From NCBI GenBank assembly GCA_016714685.1, contig JADKCH010000003.1, positions 124,001 through 188,000 on the forward strand: DNA of 64,000 nt, in the 5' to 3' direction. Shown here one piece after another: positions 33,235 through 42,899 of the stretch. Under the pieces are notes generated by a model that saw only the letters and a program-made list of their open reading frames with translations, ran no database searches and had not been told where the DNA came from. Positions within the stretch are counted from its first letter, which is position 1. Each line of letters opens with the position of its first letter. Source of the DNA: Candidatus Geothrix odensensis (lineage in GTDB: Bacteria > Acidobacteriota > Holophagae > Holophagales > Holophagaceae). The translations under genes were made by a program, and so were the position numbers.

Positions 33235-33651
33235 GTGTTCGATGATCCGCAAGCCCCGGAGTGGGCCCCCCTGCTTGATGCCGCCTGGATGGCCCGGAGC
33301 CATGCCCACGCCCCCTACTCCCGCTTCCAGGTGGGGGCGGCCCTGCTGACTGCCACCGGCACCGTGATTGGCGGCTGCAATGTGGAGAATGCCGCCTACC
33401 CGGTGTGCCTCTGCGCCGAGCGTGGCGCCCTCAGCGCGGCGGTGGCCGCGGGGCTGCAGCCCGGAGGCCTGGTGGCGGCGGTGGTGGTCACCGATGTGGC
33501 GGAGCTGACTCCGCCCTGCGGAGCCTGCCGCCAGGCTCTGGTGGAATTCGCGGGGGCCCTGCCGGTGCTCCTGGCCAACCGGCATGCCCGCCAGCTCCAC
33601 AGGCTGGAAAATCTGCTGCCCCACAGCTTTACGGGTGGACATTTTCGCTAG
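33235..33651 (+). CDS. cdd: Cytidine deaminase
   Basis: A 138-residue zinc enzyme that deaminates cytidine and deoxycytidine for pyrimidine salvage. The catalytic Glu and first zinc ligand are in CLCAERGALSAAV; the other two are in PPCGACRQALVEF. The substrate motif GGCNVENAAYPVCLCAER is complete. The GTG start has GGAGG six to seven bases upstream, and TAAGCT lies at 33208. The tail after residue 120 is somewhat atypical (LENLLPHSFTGGHFR) but matches bacterial homologues in position. Confidence 0.95.
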   Translation: MFDDPQAPEWAPLLDAAWMARSHAHAPYSRFQVGAALLTATGTVIGGCNVENAAYPVCLCAERGALSAAVAAGLQPGGLVAAVVVTDVAELTPPCGACRQALVEFAGALPVLLANRHARQLHRLENLLPHSFTGGHFR

Positions 33652-33714
33652 GTCCGCGCGGCCCCCCGGGCCTAAACTTTCCGAACTCCAAGACCGGCAT
33701 CCCGAGGCAGCTGA

Positions 33715-36528
33715 ATGGCCATTGATCGCGTCAAAGTCAAGAAGGAAGCCGACAAGCTCTTGACGGCGGGCAAGGTGGAGCGGGCCATCGACGAGTTCCA
33801 GAAGCTCGTCGACGACAATCCGAAGGACTACAACACCCTGAACCAGATCGGTGATCTCAGCGTGCAGATCGGCCGGGTGAAGGAGGGCGTGGAGATCCAC
33901 AAGCGCCTCGGCGGCGCCTACGAGCGGGACGGGTTCCATGCCCGCGCCGCGGCCATCTTCCAGAAGGTGGTGCGCAACGCCCCTGAGGACATCGACGCGG
34001 CCCAGCGCCTGGCGGACCTCTACCGCCAGATGAACAAGACCAGCGACGCCGTGAAGGTCCACCTCCAGGTGGCCGAGCACTTCCAGAAGAAGGGCCTCAT
34101 CAAGCGGGCCCTGGAGGAGTTCAACAAGGTCGTCGACCTGGACCCCAAGAACCTGAAGATGAAGGTCAAGCTCGCGGACCTCTACAACAAGGAGGGCATG
34201 AAGGACCGCGCCGCCGGCATCTACCTCGAGGTGGCCGAGTCCCTGGCCATGGAGCAGATGCACGGCGAGGCCAACCAGATCCTCGAGCGCGCCAAGTCGA
34301 TGATCTCCACGCCCCAGGTCTACCTGACCCAGAGCCGCCTCGGGGTCATCCAGGGGGACTACACCACCGCTGCCCAGCACCTGCGCGAAGGCCTCGCCAA
34401 CAACCCCCGCAACACCGAACTGCTGGAGGCCCTGGCCGAGATCGAGCTGCGCAGCGGGCACCCGGACCGCGCCCTCGAAGCCCTGGCTGAGGTCGCCCAG
34501 CTCCCGGAGAAGTCCCTGCCCCTCTGCGAGAAGGCCCTGCGGACCCTGGTCAACGGGGACCGCGCGGAAGAGGGCCTGCGCCTCTTCGCCCCCATCGCGA
34601 GGGAGCTCGCCCGGCGCGGCTCCGGCGATGTCATCGGCCGCAGCCTGCGGAACGCCCTGCAGGGAAACATCGGCATCGAGGCCTGGGTCCTGCTCGCCGA
34701 GATCGCCCACCAGAGCGGCAACCGCACGGATCAGGTGCAGGCGCTCCAGAGCGCCTACGGCATGGCCTACCAGAACAACGACCAGGCCCTCATCAGCCAC
34801 CTCGCGGGGCAGCTTCAGGGCCTGGGCGTGGTGCCCGGGGCCGCCGCCCCGGCACCCGCCACCTTCGCCCCCTTGGGCCTCCCCCCGGGCTTCGAGGCCA
34901 GGTCCCCCCAGGAGATCACCCGCCACGGCGGCGAGACCGAGGTGGACCCCGTCAAGCGCCTGCGCATCGAGCAGTTCGCGCGCGAGGCCGAGGCCATGAT
35001 GCGGAGCGGCAGCCCCGAGCGGGCCATCGAGACCTACAAGAAGGCCCTGGAGCTGGATCCCGCCGATCTCACCATCATCGAGTCCATCGTGGCGGTGCAC
35101 CGGACCACCGGCCGCCTCACCCAGGTGCAGATGCAGTACGTGCAGAGTGCCCAGGCCCTGGTCCAGCTGGACCGCAAGCGCGAAGCCGCGCACCTGCTGG
35201 ACCTGGCGGAGCAGCTCTTCCCGGGCTCCACGCGCATTCACCGCCGGGCCATGGGCCTGCCCGAACCGGGCGTGCTGCCCCCACCCGCCACCCGCGCGCC
35301 CATCGCCCTGCCCGCCCCGGTGCCGCCTTCAGCTCCGACGCAGCCCATCGTCCCGCCGCCGGCGGACGACCTGGACATGCTCATCGGCCTCGACCTGCCG
35401 GGCTTCGAGGTGCCACCCCCGCGACCCGCCGCCCTCCCGGCCGCTGAGCCCATCGCCCTGGGCGATGGCCTGGGGGAGAGCCTGCCGCTCCTGCCGGACC
35501 TTGCCGAGCTGCCGCCCGATCCCTTCTCGCCGCCCCTTCCGCCCCCAGCCCCGGCTCCGCCGAGCCAGGACCACCCCGCGCTGGAGCCTTCCGACCTGAG
35601 CTGGATGGACGCGACGCTCACGGACCTCACGGACCTCACGGCCGACGCGGCGCCCTCCACCTCCGCGCCCACGGCGCCCCTGCCCCCCATGCCCACGCGG
35701 CAGCTGGAACCAGAGGTCATCGACGCCCTCTCCGCGCTGCCCGAACTGCCCGAAGTGGAAGCCCCGGGCACGGTGCCGGACCCGGCCACCCCCCCGACCC
35801 CCGAGCCGATGGCCGAGGACCTTGAGAGCCTGCTGGGCGACATCGACTTCCAGCTGGACTATGGCAGCCCCGAGGAAGCCAAGATCGAGATCGAGGCCGC
35901 CCTCCAGCAGTACCCGGGTCACCCCGAACTCCAGGACCGCCTTGGCCGCGCGGAAACGGCGCTGCAGAAGCTGGGGCACGTCCCCAAGGCCAGTGCCCTC
36001 GACGAGAGTGATTTCGCCAATTCCTTCTTCGACCTCACGGACGTGCTCGGCACCGCGCTGATGGACACCGGCGAAGGCGAGGAGATGCACGACGCCACCC
36101 ACGTGGTGGAGAAGATCCAGAGCGTCGACGAACTGTTCAGCGCCTTCCGCGAAGGCGTGGAGAAGCAGGTCAAAGGTGATGACTACGACACCCACTACAA
36201 CCTGGGCATCGCCTACAAGGAGATGATGCTCATCGACCCGGCCATCGAAGAATTCAAGATCGCCATGGGCGACCCCGAGCGCACCTTGGAGTGCTGCTCC
36301 ATGCTCAGCATCTGCGAGCAGGCCCGGGGCGACCTCGCGGCGGCCGTGGAATGGCTGCGCCAGGGCGTCCTGGCGCCCGGGTTCCCCCCCGAGGACAGCA
36401 TCGGCCTGCGCTACGACCTGGCCGAGATCTACCTCCAGCAGGGCCACACGAGCATGGCCGCCGAGGAGTTCAAGGCCGTCCACGAGATGGATCCCGACTA
36501 CCGGGACGTGGCGGCGCGGCTGGCCTGA
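33715..36528 (+). CDS. Large TPR-repeat protein with central Pro-rich low-complexity region
   Basis: A 937-residue cytoplasmic protein. Residues 1-390 carry about eight tetratricopeptide repeats (for example KVERAIDEFQKLVDDNPKDY and LIKRALEEFNKVVDLDPKNL). Another pair is near 420-500, then a Pro/Ala/Leu/Asp-rich disordered region (about 515-695), then more TPR-like helices to the end. No enzyme domain or signal peptide is seen. Proteins of this design are common in Acidobacteriota and Myxococcota and probably act as scaffolds; the partner is unknown. A TAAACT box lies 36 bases upstream. Confidence 0.8.
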   Translation: MAIDRVKVKKEADKLLTAGKVERAIDEFQKLVDDNPKDYNTLNQIGDLSVQIGRVKEGVEIHKRLGGAYERDGFHARAAAIFQKVVRNAPEDIDAAQRLADLYRQMNKTSDAVKVHLQVAEHFQKKGLIKRALEEFNKVVDLDPKNLKMKVKLADLYNKEGMKDRAAGIYLEVAESLAMEQMHGEANQILERAKSMISTPQVYLTQSRLGVIQGDYTTAAQHLREGLANNPRNTELLEALAEIELRSGHPDRALEALAEVAQLPEKSLPLCEKALRTLVNGDRAEEGLRLFAPIARELARRGSGDVIGRSLRNALQGNIGIEAWVLLAEIAHQSGNRTDQVQALQSAYGMAYQNNDQALISHLAGQLQGLGVVPGAAAPAPATFAPLGLPPGFEARSPQEITRHGGETEVDPVKRLRIEQFAREAEAMMRSGSPERAIETYKKALELDPADLTIIESIVAVHRTTGRLTQVQMQYVQSAQALVQLDRKREAAHLLDLAEQLFPGSTRIHRRAMGLPEPGVLPPPATRAPIALPAPVPPSAPTQPIVPPPADDLDMLIGLDLPGFEVPPPRPAALPAAEPIALGDGLGESLPLLPDLAELPPDPFSPPLPPPAPAPPSQDHPALEPSDLSWMDATLTDLTDLTADAAPSTSAPTAPLPPMPTRQLEPEVIDALSALPELPEVEAPGTVPDPATPPTPEPMAEDLESLLGDIDFQLDYGSPEEAKIEIEAALQQYPGHPELQDRLGRAETALQKLGHVPKASALDESDFANSFFDLTDVLGTALMDTGEGEEMHDATHVVEKIQSVDELFSAFREGVEKQVKGDDYDTHYNLGIAYKEMMLIDPAIEEFKIAMGDPERTLECCSMLSICEQARGDLAAAVEWLRQGVLAPGFPPEDSIGLRYDLAEIYLQQGHTSMAAEEFKAVHEMDPDYRDVAARLA

Positions 36529-36531
36529 CGG

Positions 36532-39370
36532 CTACCCGGCCAGCACCTTCTGGAGCTTCGCCGCCAGCGCCGAGATCTGATAGGGCTTGGCCAGCATCCC
36601 CCGGGCCCCCAGCGTCAGCAGCTCCTGCACTTCCTCATTCTCTCCGTAGCCGGTGCAGATGATCACGGGCACGGTTGGATCGATGCGACGGAACTCCAGA
36701 AAGGCCTCCCGCCCCCCCACTCTCGGCATCTTCAGATCCAGGAGCACCGCGCAGAGCCGATCGTGGAGGCGGCTGAAGACCTCGATGGCCTCCTTCCCAT
36801 CCCTCGCCGGGACGGGCTCGTAGCCCAGGGACTCGAGGGCAGCGGCCCCCAGTTCCCGCAGCAGCTGCTCGTCCTCCACCAGCAGGACGAGCCCCTCGCC
36901 CCGGGTCCCTCCGGAGCTCACGCTGGGCTCGGCAGGAGCCATCGAACCCACGGGCAGGAACAAGCGGAACATGCTCCCCTTGCCCCGGCTGCTGGTGACG
37001 GTGATGGCGCCGCCGTGCGCGCGGACGATGCCGTAGGCCGTGGCAAGACCGAGGCCGGTCCCGGACACGCCCGAGGAGTTCTTGGTCGTGAAGAAGGGCT
37101 CGAAGATCCGCTGCTGGATCTCCGGGGTCATACCCAGGCCCGTGTCGGACACAGCCAGTTCCACGTACCTTCCCGCTGAAACCGGCAGGCCCGGGTGCGT
37201 GGCTTCGGACACCGTCCGGACCCAGGAGGACAAGGTCAGGACTCCCCGCTCGGGCATGGCCTCCACCGCATTGATGCACAGATTCACCAGCACCTGGTGG
37301 ATCTGGGAGGGATCGCCATCCACCGTCGGACAGTCCGTCATGGCCACCACCACCTGGAGATCGTGGCTCATGGATGGCCTGATCATGGCCAGGCAATCCT
37401 CGACCATGGCGGGGAGGTCCAGGGGCTCCACCCTGTTCTTGCCCCGGCGCCCGAAGGCCAGGAGCTTCTGGGTCAGCTCCGCCGAGCGGGAGGCCGCCGC
37501 CAGGATGGCCTTCAGGTACTTCTGGCGGATCGGATCGCCTTCGCCTGCCAGGAGAAGGTCCGCGTAGCCCATGATGCCGCCGAGCATGTTGTTGAAGTCG
37601 TGGGCGACGCCTCCCGCCAGGCTCCCCAGGCTTTCCATCTTCTGGGTCTGCTGTTTCTCCTGCACCAGGAGCCGGGCGGTCTCCTCGGCCCGCTTGCGCT
37701 CGGTGATGTCCCGGTGGAAGCACAGGATGACCGGCCGCCCGGCCGTGGACACGAGGCTCGCCGACACTTCGAGCGGGAAGACATGCCCATCCTTGTGGCG
37801 GTGCTCCACCTCGAAGGTCAGCGATTCCCCCGCCATCAGGCGCTGCATCCCGTTCGGGTGACAGGTTGAAGGAATCCGGGGCATCCAGGTCCTCCAGGCT
37901 CAGGGCGAGGATCTCCTCGCGGGTGTAGCCGTGCATCCGGGCCAAGGCCTCGTTGACCTCGAGCAGGCTGCCCTCGGGCGAGACGGCGAAGATGCCCTCG
38001 CTCGCCCGATCGAACTGGGTCCGGTAGCGCTCCTCGCTCTCGCGGATCGCCTCGCTGGCCCGCTTGCTTTCCGTGATGTCGTGGGCCACGCCCATGTATA
38101 GAGGTTCCCCCCCGGCTGCGGAGAGGCGGGTTCCGTTGGCCTTGAACCAGCGCCAGGACCCATCTGCGTGCTGGACGCGGTAGGGGGGGCTCGACTCTCC
38201 CTGACCCGAGCTGAGGACGCGGGCGAGGTGCTCGGCGCAGGGCTGGACATCCTCCGGATGGATGAAAGGCGCGAAGGGCTGCCCGAGGACCTGCTGCACG
38301 GGAATGCCGAAGTGCCGCTCCCAGGCGGGCGAGGCGAAGAGGAAAGCCCCTGCGGCATCGAGGGTGAAGATGACATCGATGGACTGCTCGATGTAGGTCC
38401 GGAACTTGGCCTCACTCTCCCGCAGGCGGTCCTCGGCCTCCTTGCGCTCCGTGATGTCCCGGAAGACCCCCAGCACCTGCAGTGGCTCGTCCTCCCGGCC
38501 AACCCTGGGCGTGGCGGTGACCAGGAGGGTCCGGAGCGCTCCATCCTCTCGCCGGATGAGGAGCTCGTAGGTACTCGCAAGCCCCAGGCACCTGAGGTTG
38601 GTCTCTTCGTGGATCAGCGCCTGCTGGTCCTCCGGGAGGAAGTCGAAGAGCGAGCGGCCCACCAGACTTCCGGGGGGCACGCCGAAGATCTGCTCGGCCA
38701 CGGGGTTGGCCATCTGGAAGCGCTCCTGGGCGTCGACCATGGAGAAGCCCTCGCCCTGGCGCTCCAGGAATTCGCGGTGCATGCTTTCGGATTCCGCAAG
38801 CCGCAGGCGCTCCCGGTCGAATCCCTTCTGGATCACCCAGAGCATGAGGGCGCAGATGGGCAGGCAGATGAAGTAGCCGGCGACCAGGTCCAGGGTGCGG
38901 TCCGCGACGCTCTTGAAGGGGGTGACCAGTTGGGGCCATGCCTGTTCGACGAGAAGCAGGCCGAGGATGTTCGCCAGCAGCAGGATCAGGCCCGCGGCCC
39001 GGGCCGCGCCCCGGAAGAAGAGCACCGGGAACAGGATGGCCATAAAAAAATAGAGGCCGATGCTGCCCTGGGAACCCCCGTTGAAGAACCAGAGGAGGTC
39101 CAGGCAGATCACGAAGGCCAGCAGCATCGTTTTCAAGCAGTAGTGCCCCCGCTTCGCCGCCCAGGCGATGCCCAGGGACAGGAGCCCGAACACGGTGATC
39201 CCCCGGTTCACCCAGGGGTTCAGGCCCTGATAGTGGTTCACCGGGAGAACCACCAAGAGCGAGACCGCCCCGCCGAGCAGGCAGAGCCACTGGAAGAACT
39301 GCCGCTCCAGGGGCAGGGACGGATCCGGGGCCACCCAGTCCTTCCAGGCTGACCCGTGCCCCCGCACCAT
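36532..39370 (-). CDS. Membrane-bound multi-PAS hybrid histidine kinase, apparent +1 frameshift
   Basis: About 945 residues if the frame is restored. The N-terminal third has six membrane helices (FFQWLCLLGGAVSLLVVLPV onward). Three PAS domains follow, then the kinase (MESLGSLAGGVAHDFNNMLG; GTGLGLATAYGIVRAHGG) and a receiver (VLLVEDEQLLRELG; Asp in AVLLDLKMPRVGG). In the third PAS domain the first frame fails after DAPDSFNLSPE and the second resumes at MQRLMAGESLTFEVEHRHKD. Deleting one base in the run at 37849-37858 gives a continuous family-like SPERMQRLMAGE. It is convergent with the TPR gene, three bases away. Confidence 0.82.
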
Positions 39371-39435
39371 CTACCTCCACATGTTCCCAGCCAAGGGGAA
39401 CCTGACCATCACGAACGCCGGAAAGATTCGATACG

Positions 39436-39441
39436 ACTATA
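39436..39441 (-). promoter_or_regulatory. TATAGT -10-like box of the second hybrid kinase
   Basis: On the minus strand TATAGT lies about 65 bases before the kinase ATG (39370). TTGAGG occurs 16 bases upstream of it as a possible -35 element. The surrounding nine bases TATATAGTC are identical to those at the first hybrid kinase promoter. Confidence 0.45.
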
Positions 39442-39487
39442 TAAGACCCTTCGGCAGCCTCAACGGTTTTCGAGAGTGACGCAGGTC

Positions 39488-40420
39488 TCAGGCTCCCGTC
39501 GTCCCAAGCAGCCGGCTGCCACTGGCGCCCCAGGGTTGCAGAGCCTGCAGGGCCGGCTGGACGGGCTTGCCGGGCCGCTGGAGCAAGGTGAGTTCCAGGG
39601 CGCCGTCCGCGGTGGTGAGCCAGGCGCCCTCCCTGCCCCAGACCAGCTGGCCCGGCTCGCGGTAGCAGGTGCGCAGGGCGCCCACGCCACAGACCTTGAG
39701 GGCCTGGCCTTCCATCTGCAGCTCGGCGCCCGGCCAGGGCCACAGGGCCCGCACTTGGCGATGCAGGTCAGCAGCGGGCCGGCGCCAATCCAGGCGACCC
39801 ATCTCCTTGCGCAGCTTCGGGGCGTAGGTGGCCAGGGCGTGATCCTGCTCCACGGGCGTGGCGCTGCCACCCAGCAGCAGGGGGAGCTGGTCCATGAGCA
39901 GCTCGGCGGCATCTCCGGCCAGGGCGGCCAGCAGGGACTCGGCCGTGTCCTCCTGGGCGATGGCCCGGTGGCACTGGGCCAGCACGGGACCCTCGTCGAG
40001 CCCAGCCGTGAGCTGCATGAGGCTGACGCCGGTCTCCTCGTCCCCGGCGAGCAGGGCGTGGTTCACGGGGGCCGCGCCGCGCCAGCGGGGCAGCAGGGAG
40101 AAGTGGAGGTTCCACACGCCCTGGGGGCAGGAATCGAGCAGCCACTGGGGCAGGAGGTGCCCATAGGCGACCACCACGGCCAGGTCGATCTGCAGGCTCT
40201 CCCACAGTTCCCGGGTTTCCGGTGCCTTCCAGCTCAGGGGCTGATGGGTGGCCAGCCCGAGTTCCTGGGCGGCCACCTTCACCGGTGGAGCCTCCAGGTG
40301 GCGGCCCCGGCCCGCGGGCCGATCCGGATTGCAGAAGACCGCCCCGATCCCCTCCTCGGCCAGCGCCTTCAGGGCCGGAACGGCCACCTGGGGCGTGCCG
40401 AGGAAGGCGATGCGGGTCAT
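39488..40420 (-). CDS. fmt: Methionyl-tRNA formyltransferase
   Basis: A 310-residue enzyme that formylates initiator Met-tRNA with 10-formyl-THF. The N-terminal catalytic domain has MTRIAFLGTPQVAVPALKAL, a CNPDRPAGRGRHLEAPPVK loop, WNLHFSLLPRWRGAAPVNHA (with catalytic His) and SLMQLTAGLDEGPVLAQ. The C-terminal OB-like domain binds tRNA (about 205-310). Its ATG overlaps the def stop (ATGA), the common def-fmt arrangement. Confidence 0.96.
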   Translation of the reverse strand: MTRIAFLGTPQVAVPALKALAEEGIGAVFCNPDRPAGRGRHLEAPPVKVAAQELGLATHQPLSWKAPETRELWESLQIDLAVVVAYGHLLPQWLLDSCPQGVWNLHFSLLPRWRGAAPVNHALLAGDEETGVSLMQLTAGLDEGPVLAQCHRAIAQEDTAESLLAALAGDAAELLMDQLPLLLGGSATPVEQDHALATYAPKLRKEMGRLDWRRPAADLHRQVRALWPWPGAELQMEGQALKVCGVGALRTCYREPGQLVWGREGAWLTTADGALELTLLQRPGKPVQPALQALQPWGASGSRLLGTTGA

Positions 40421-40920
40421 CCCCGGGCCTGCTTCTGGTACTTCTTCTGGAGGAGCTGCCGCTTCACGGGCCCGAAGTACTCCACGAAGAGCCGCCCCCG
40501 CAGGTGGTCGATCTCGTGGCAAAAGGCCCGGGCCAGCAGGTCCTCGCCCACCAGCTCGTGCCAGCTGCCGTCCTTGGCCCGGTTGCGGAGGGTCACCTTC
40601 TGGGGACGCTCCAGCACTTCGCGGATGCCGGGGATGGAGAGGCAGCCCTCTGGCCCGATCTGGGAACCCTCCTCCCGCGTGATCTCGGGGTTGATGAGGA
40701 TGATCTGCTGGGCCGGGTCCTCGCCGCAGGAGCAGTCGATGACCGCCAGGTTGAGGTTCACCCCGACTTGGGGCGCCGCGAGGCCGACCCCTTCTTCGTC
40801 CAGGGCGGTCGCGAACATGTCCGCCACGAGCTGGTCCAGCTCGGGCGTCCAGTCCCCGACATCCTCGCTGTTCTTCTTGAGGCGGGGATCCCCCCAGGTG
40901 AGCACGGGCAGAACGGCCAT
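40417..40920 (-). CDS. def: Peptide deformylase
   Basis: A 167-residue metalloenzyme that removes the formyl group from new proteins. All three active-site motifs are present: EGVGLAAPQVG, EGCLSIPG with the Cys metal ligand, and CHEIDHLRGRLFVEY with both His ligands. The ATG has GAGG upstream, and TACACT on the minus strand (40945-40940) is a likely -10 box. It is followed by fmt with a four-base overlap and is divergent from the PpiD-like gene. Confidence 0.97.
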   Translation of the reverse strand: MAVLPVLTWGDPRLKKNSEDVGDWTPELDQLVADMFATALDEEGVGLAAPQVGVNLNLAVIDCSCGEDPAQQIILINPEITREEGSQIGPEGCLSIPGIREVLERPQKVTLRNRAKDGSWHELVGEDLLARAFCHEIDHLRGRLFVEYFGPVKRQLLQKKYQKQARG

Positions 40921-40965
40921 TCAACCTCTCCAGCATTCCAGTGTAATCGATGGCCGTTCCCTTGT

Positions 40966-40971
40966 TAATCT
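40966..40971 (+). promoter_or_regulatory. TAATCT -10-like box of the PpiD-like gene
   Basis: TAATCT lies 23 bases before the ATG at 40995, with the GGAG ribosome site between them. It faces the def TACACT box on the opposite strand about 20 bases away, so this is a compact divergent promoter. Confidence 0.4.
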
Positions 40972-40994
40972 GGGAGGTCCGTCTGGAGCCACGC

Positions 40995-42899
40995 ATGCTT
41001 CGTTCTTTCCGCCAGGTCTTCAAATCCAACCGCACGCCCATGGCCGCGGTGATGATCGTCGTGCTCCTGGGCCTGGTGGCCTACCTGGCGCCCACCGGCG
41101 GGGCCGTCTCCCGGGACACGGTGGTGGCCCGGGTCTACGGCCACGAAGTGACCATGCAGGAACTGGCCGACCACATGCAGGAGCTCTACCAGCGCTACGG
41201 CAAGCAGGCCAGCCCCGAGGCCCTGAAGCCCTTCGTCCAGTCGCAGGCCCTCCGCGACCTCATGAACCAGAAGCTCATGGAGGAGTTGGCCGAACGGCAC
41301 CACATCGTGGTCACGGATGAGGAAGTCGGAGCCCGCCTGCGGGCCTTCCTCCGCCAGTACCCCATGCTGCTGGATCCCAAAGGCAGCCTGAAGTCCACCG
41401 CCGAGCTGAAGCAGATCTTCCAGGAGACCGGGTTCAACCCCGCCATGCAGGAGCGGGCCATCCGCTCGGAGCTGCTGCGCACCAAGCTGGTCCAGCAGGC
41501 CGCCCTGCAGGTGCCCGTGGACGAGGCCTGGATCGGCCAGGAGCACCGCCTGCGCAACGAGAAGGTGGCCTTCCAGCAGGTGGCCCTGCCCGTGGATGCC
41601 AGCGCCGTGGCCGACCCCGGCGACGCCACCCTGGAAGCCTTCTACAAGGCCGGTGGCGAGCGCTTCCTCCAGCCGCCCCGCCGCGTGGTCCAGTTCGTGG
41701 CCGTGGACCGCGCCGCCCTGGGCAAGGACATCGAACCCGACGAGGCCGCCCTGAAGGCCGCCTTCGAGGCCCGCAAGGGGGACACCACCGAGTTCAAGGC
41801 CCGCCACATCCTCTTCAAGGCCGAGGGCGACACCCAGTTGCAGGAGGCCACCACCAAGGCCCAGCTGCTGCGCCAGCGCCTCGTCAAGGGCCTGGACTTC
41901 GCCAAGACCGCCGAGGAGCAGAGCGAGGATCCCAGCGCCAAGGGCAACGGCGGCGACCTGGGCTGGTTCACCGCCTCCAAGATGGTCAAGCCCTTCTCCG
42001 AGGCCGCCGCGGCCCTGAAGCCCGGCGAGATCAGCCAGCCGGTGCGCACCCAGTTCGGCATCCACCTCATCAAGCTGGAGGGCCGCCGCGAGAAGCAGTT
42101 CGAGGACGTGAAGGCCGAGTTGGCCCGCGAGATCTCGGACAGTCGCTTCAACGCCCGGGCCCAGGAGCGTCTGGAGCAGATCCGCAAGCGGGCGAACGGA
42201 GGCGACCTCGCCGCCGCCGCCAAGAGCCTGGGCAGCCCGGCCCAGCTCAGCCAGCCCTTCAGCAACGAGCCCTCCGCCCAGGTCGAAGGCCTGCCCGAGC
42301 TGGCCCAGATCGCCGCCGAGGCCTTCCGCCTGAAGGTGGGCGATGTCTCGAAGCCCCAGGCCATCGGGGCTCGCCACCTGCTCTTCCGGGTCCAGGAGGA
42401 GCTGCCCGAGGCCGTGCCCCCCTTCAAGGAAGTCCGCGCCAAGGTCCTGGCGGCCTACCGCCTGGACGAGGCCCGCAAGCAGGCCGTGGCCAAGGCCCAG
42501 CAGGCCCTGAAGGCCGGGGGGCTCCAGGCCGTGGGCCCGGTCACCGATCAGCCCGCCGCCCCCCTCAGCGGGGTGCGCGATTTCGTCACCCATCCGGGCA
42601 TCCGCAAGGCCCTCCTGGACACCCCCGTCGGCCAGGCCACCCCCGTGCTCTGGACACCGGATGGCAAGCTCTGGGTCGCCCGCATCACCTCCCGCGAGCC
42701 CGCCCCGGCCCTCACCTTCGAGACCCGGCGCAGCCTCATCCAGGATGTGCAGACCACCGAAGCCCAGAAGCTGCTCTCCGCGGAGCTGCAGTCCCTGGAT
42801 CGCCAAGGGCGGCTCCGCCCGGGCTTCAGCAGCCTCTGGGGCCACTTCGGCGGCATCTACGTGAACACCGCCGCCGTGTCCATCCAGTTGGAGGATTAG
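40995..42899 (+). CDS. PpiD/SurA-like membrane-anchored peptidyl-prolyl isomerase
   Basis: A 634-residue periplasmic foldase. One N-terminal membrane helix (MAAVMIVVLLGLVAYLA) anchors it. A SurA_N-like helical region (about 45-230) is followed by a parvulin domain near 265-370 (KARHILFKAEGDTQLQEATT, EQSEDPSAKGNGGDLGWF, KPFSEAAAALKPGEISQPV). A degenerate second one (about 430-520) is followed by a C-terminal domain. It should assist folding of exported and outer-membrane proteins. GGAG is six bases before the ATG. Confidence 0.92.
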   Translation: MLRSFRQVFKSNRTPMAAVMIVVLLGLVAYLAPTGGAVSRDTVVARVYGHEVTMQELADHMQELYQRYGKQASPEALKPFVQSQALRDLMNQKLMEELAERHHIVVTDEEVGARLRAFLRQYPMLLDPKGSLKSTAELKQIFQETGFNPAMQERAIRSELLRTKLVQQAALQVPVDEAWIGQEHRLRNEKVAFQQVALPVDASAVADPGDATLEAFYKAGGERFLQPPRRVVQFVAVDRAALGKDIEPDEAALKAAFEARKGDTTEFKARHILFKAEGDTQLQEATTKAQLLRQRLVKGLDFAKTAEEQSEDPSAKGNGGDLGWFTASKMVKPFSEAAAALKPGEISQPVRTQFGIHLIKLEGRREKQFEDVKAELAREISDSRFNARAQERLEQIRKRANGGDLAAAAKSLGSPAQLSQPFSNEPSAQVEGLPELAQIAAEAFRLKVGDVSKPQAIGARHLLFRVQEELPEAVPPFKEVRAKVLAAYRLDEARKQAVAKAQQALKAGGLQAVGPVTDQPAAPLSGVRDFVTHPGIRKALLDTPVGQATPVLWTPDGKLWVARITSREPAPALTFETRRSLIQDVQTTEAQKLLSAELQSLDRQGRLRPGFSSLWGHFGGIYVNTAAVSIQLED

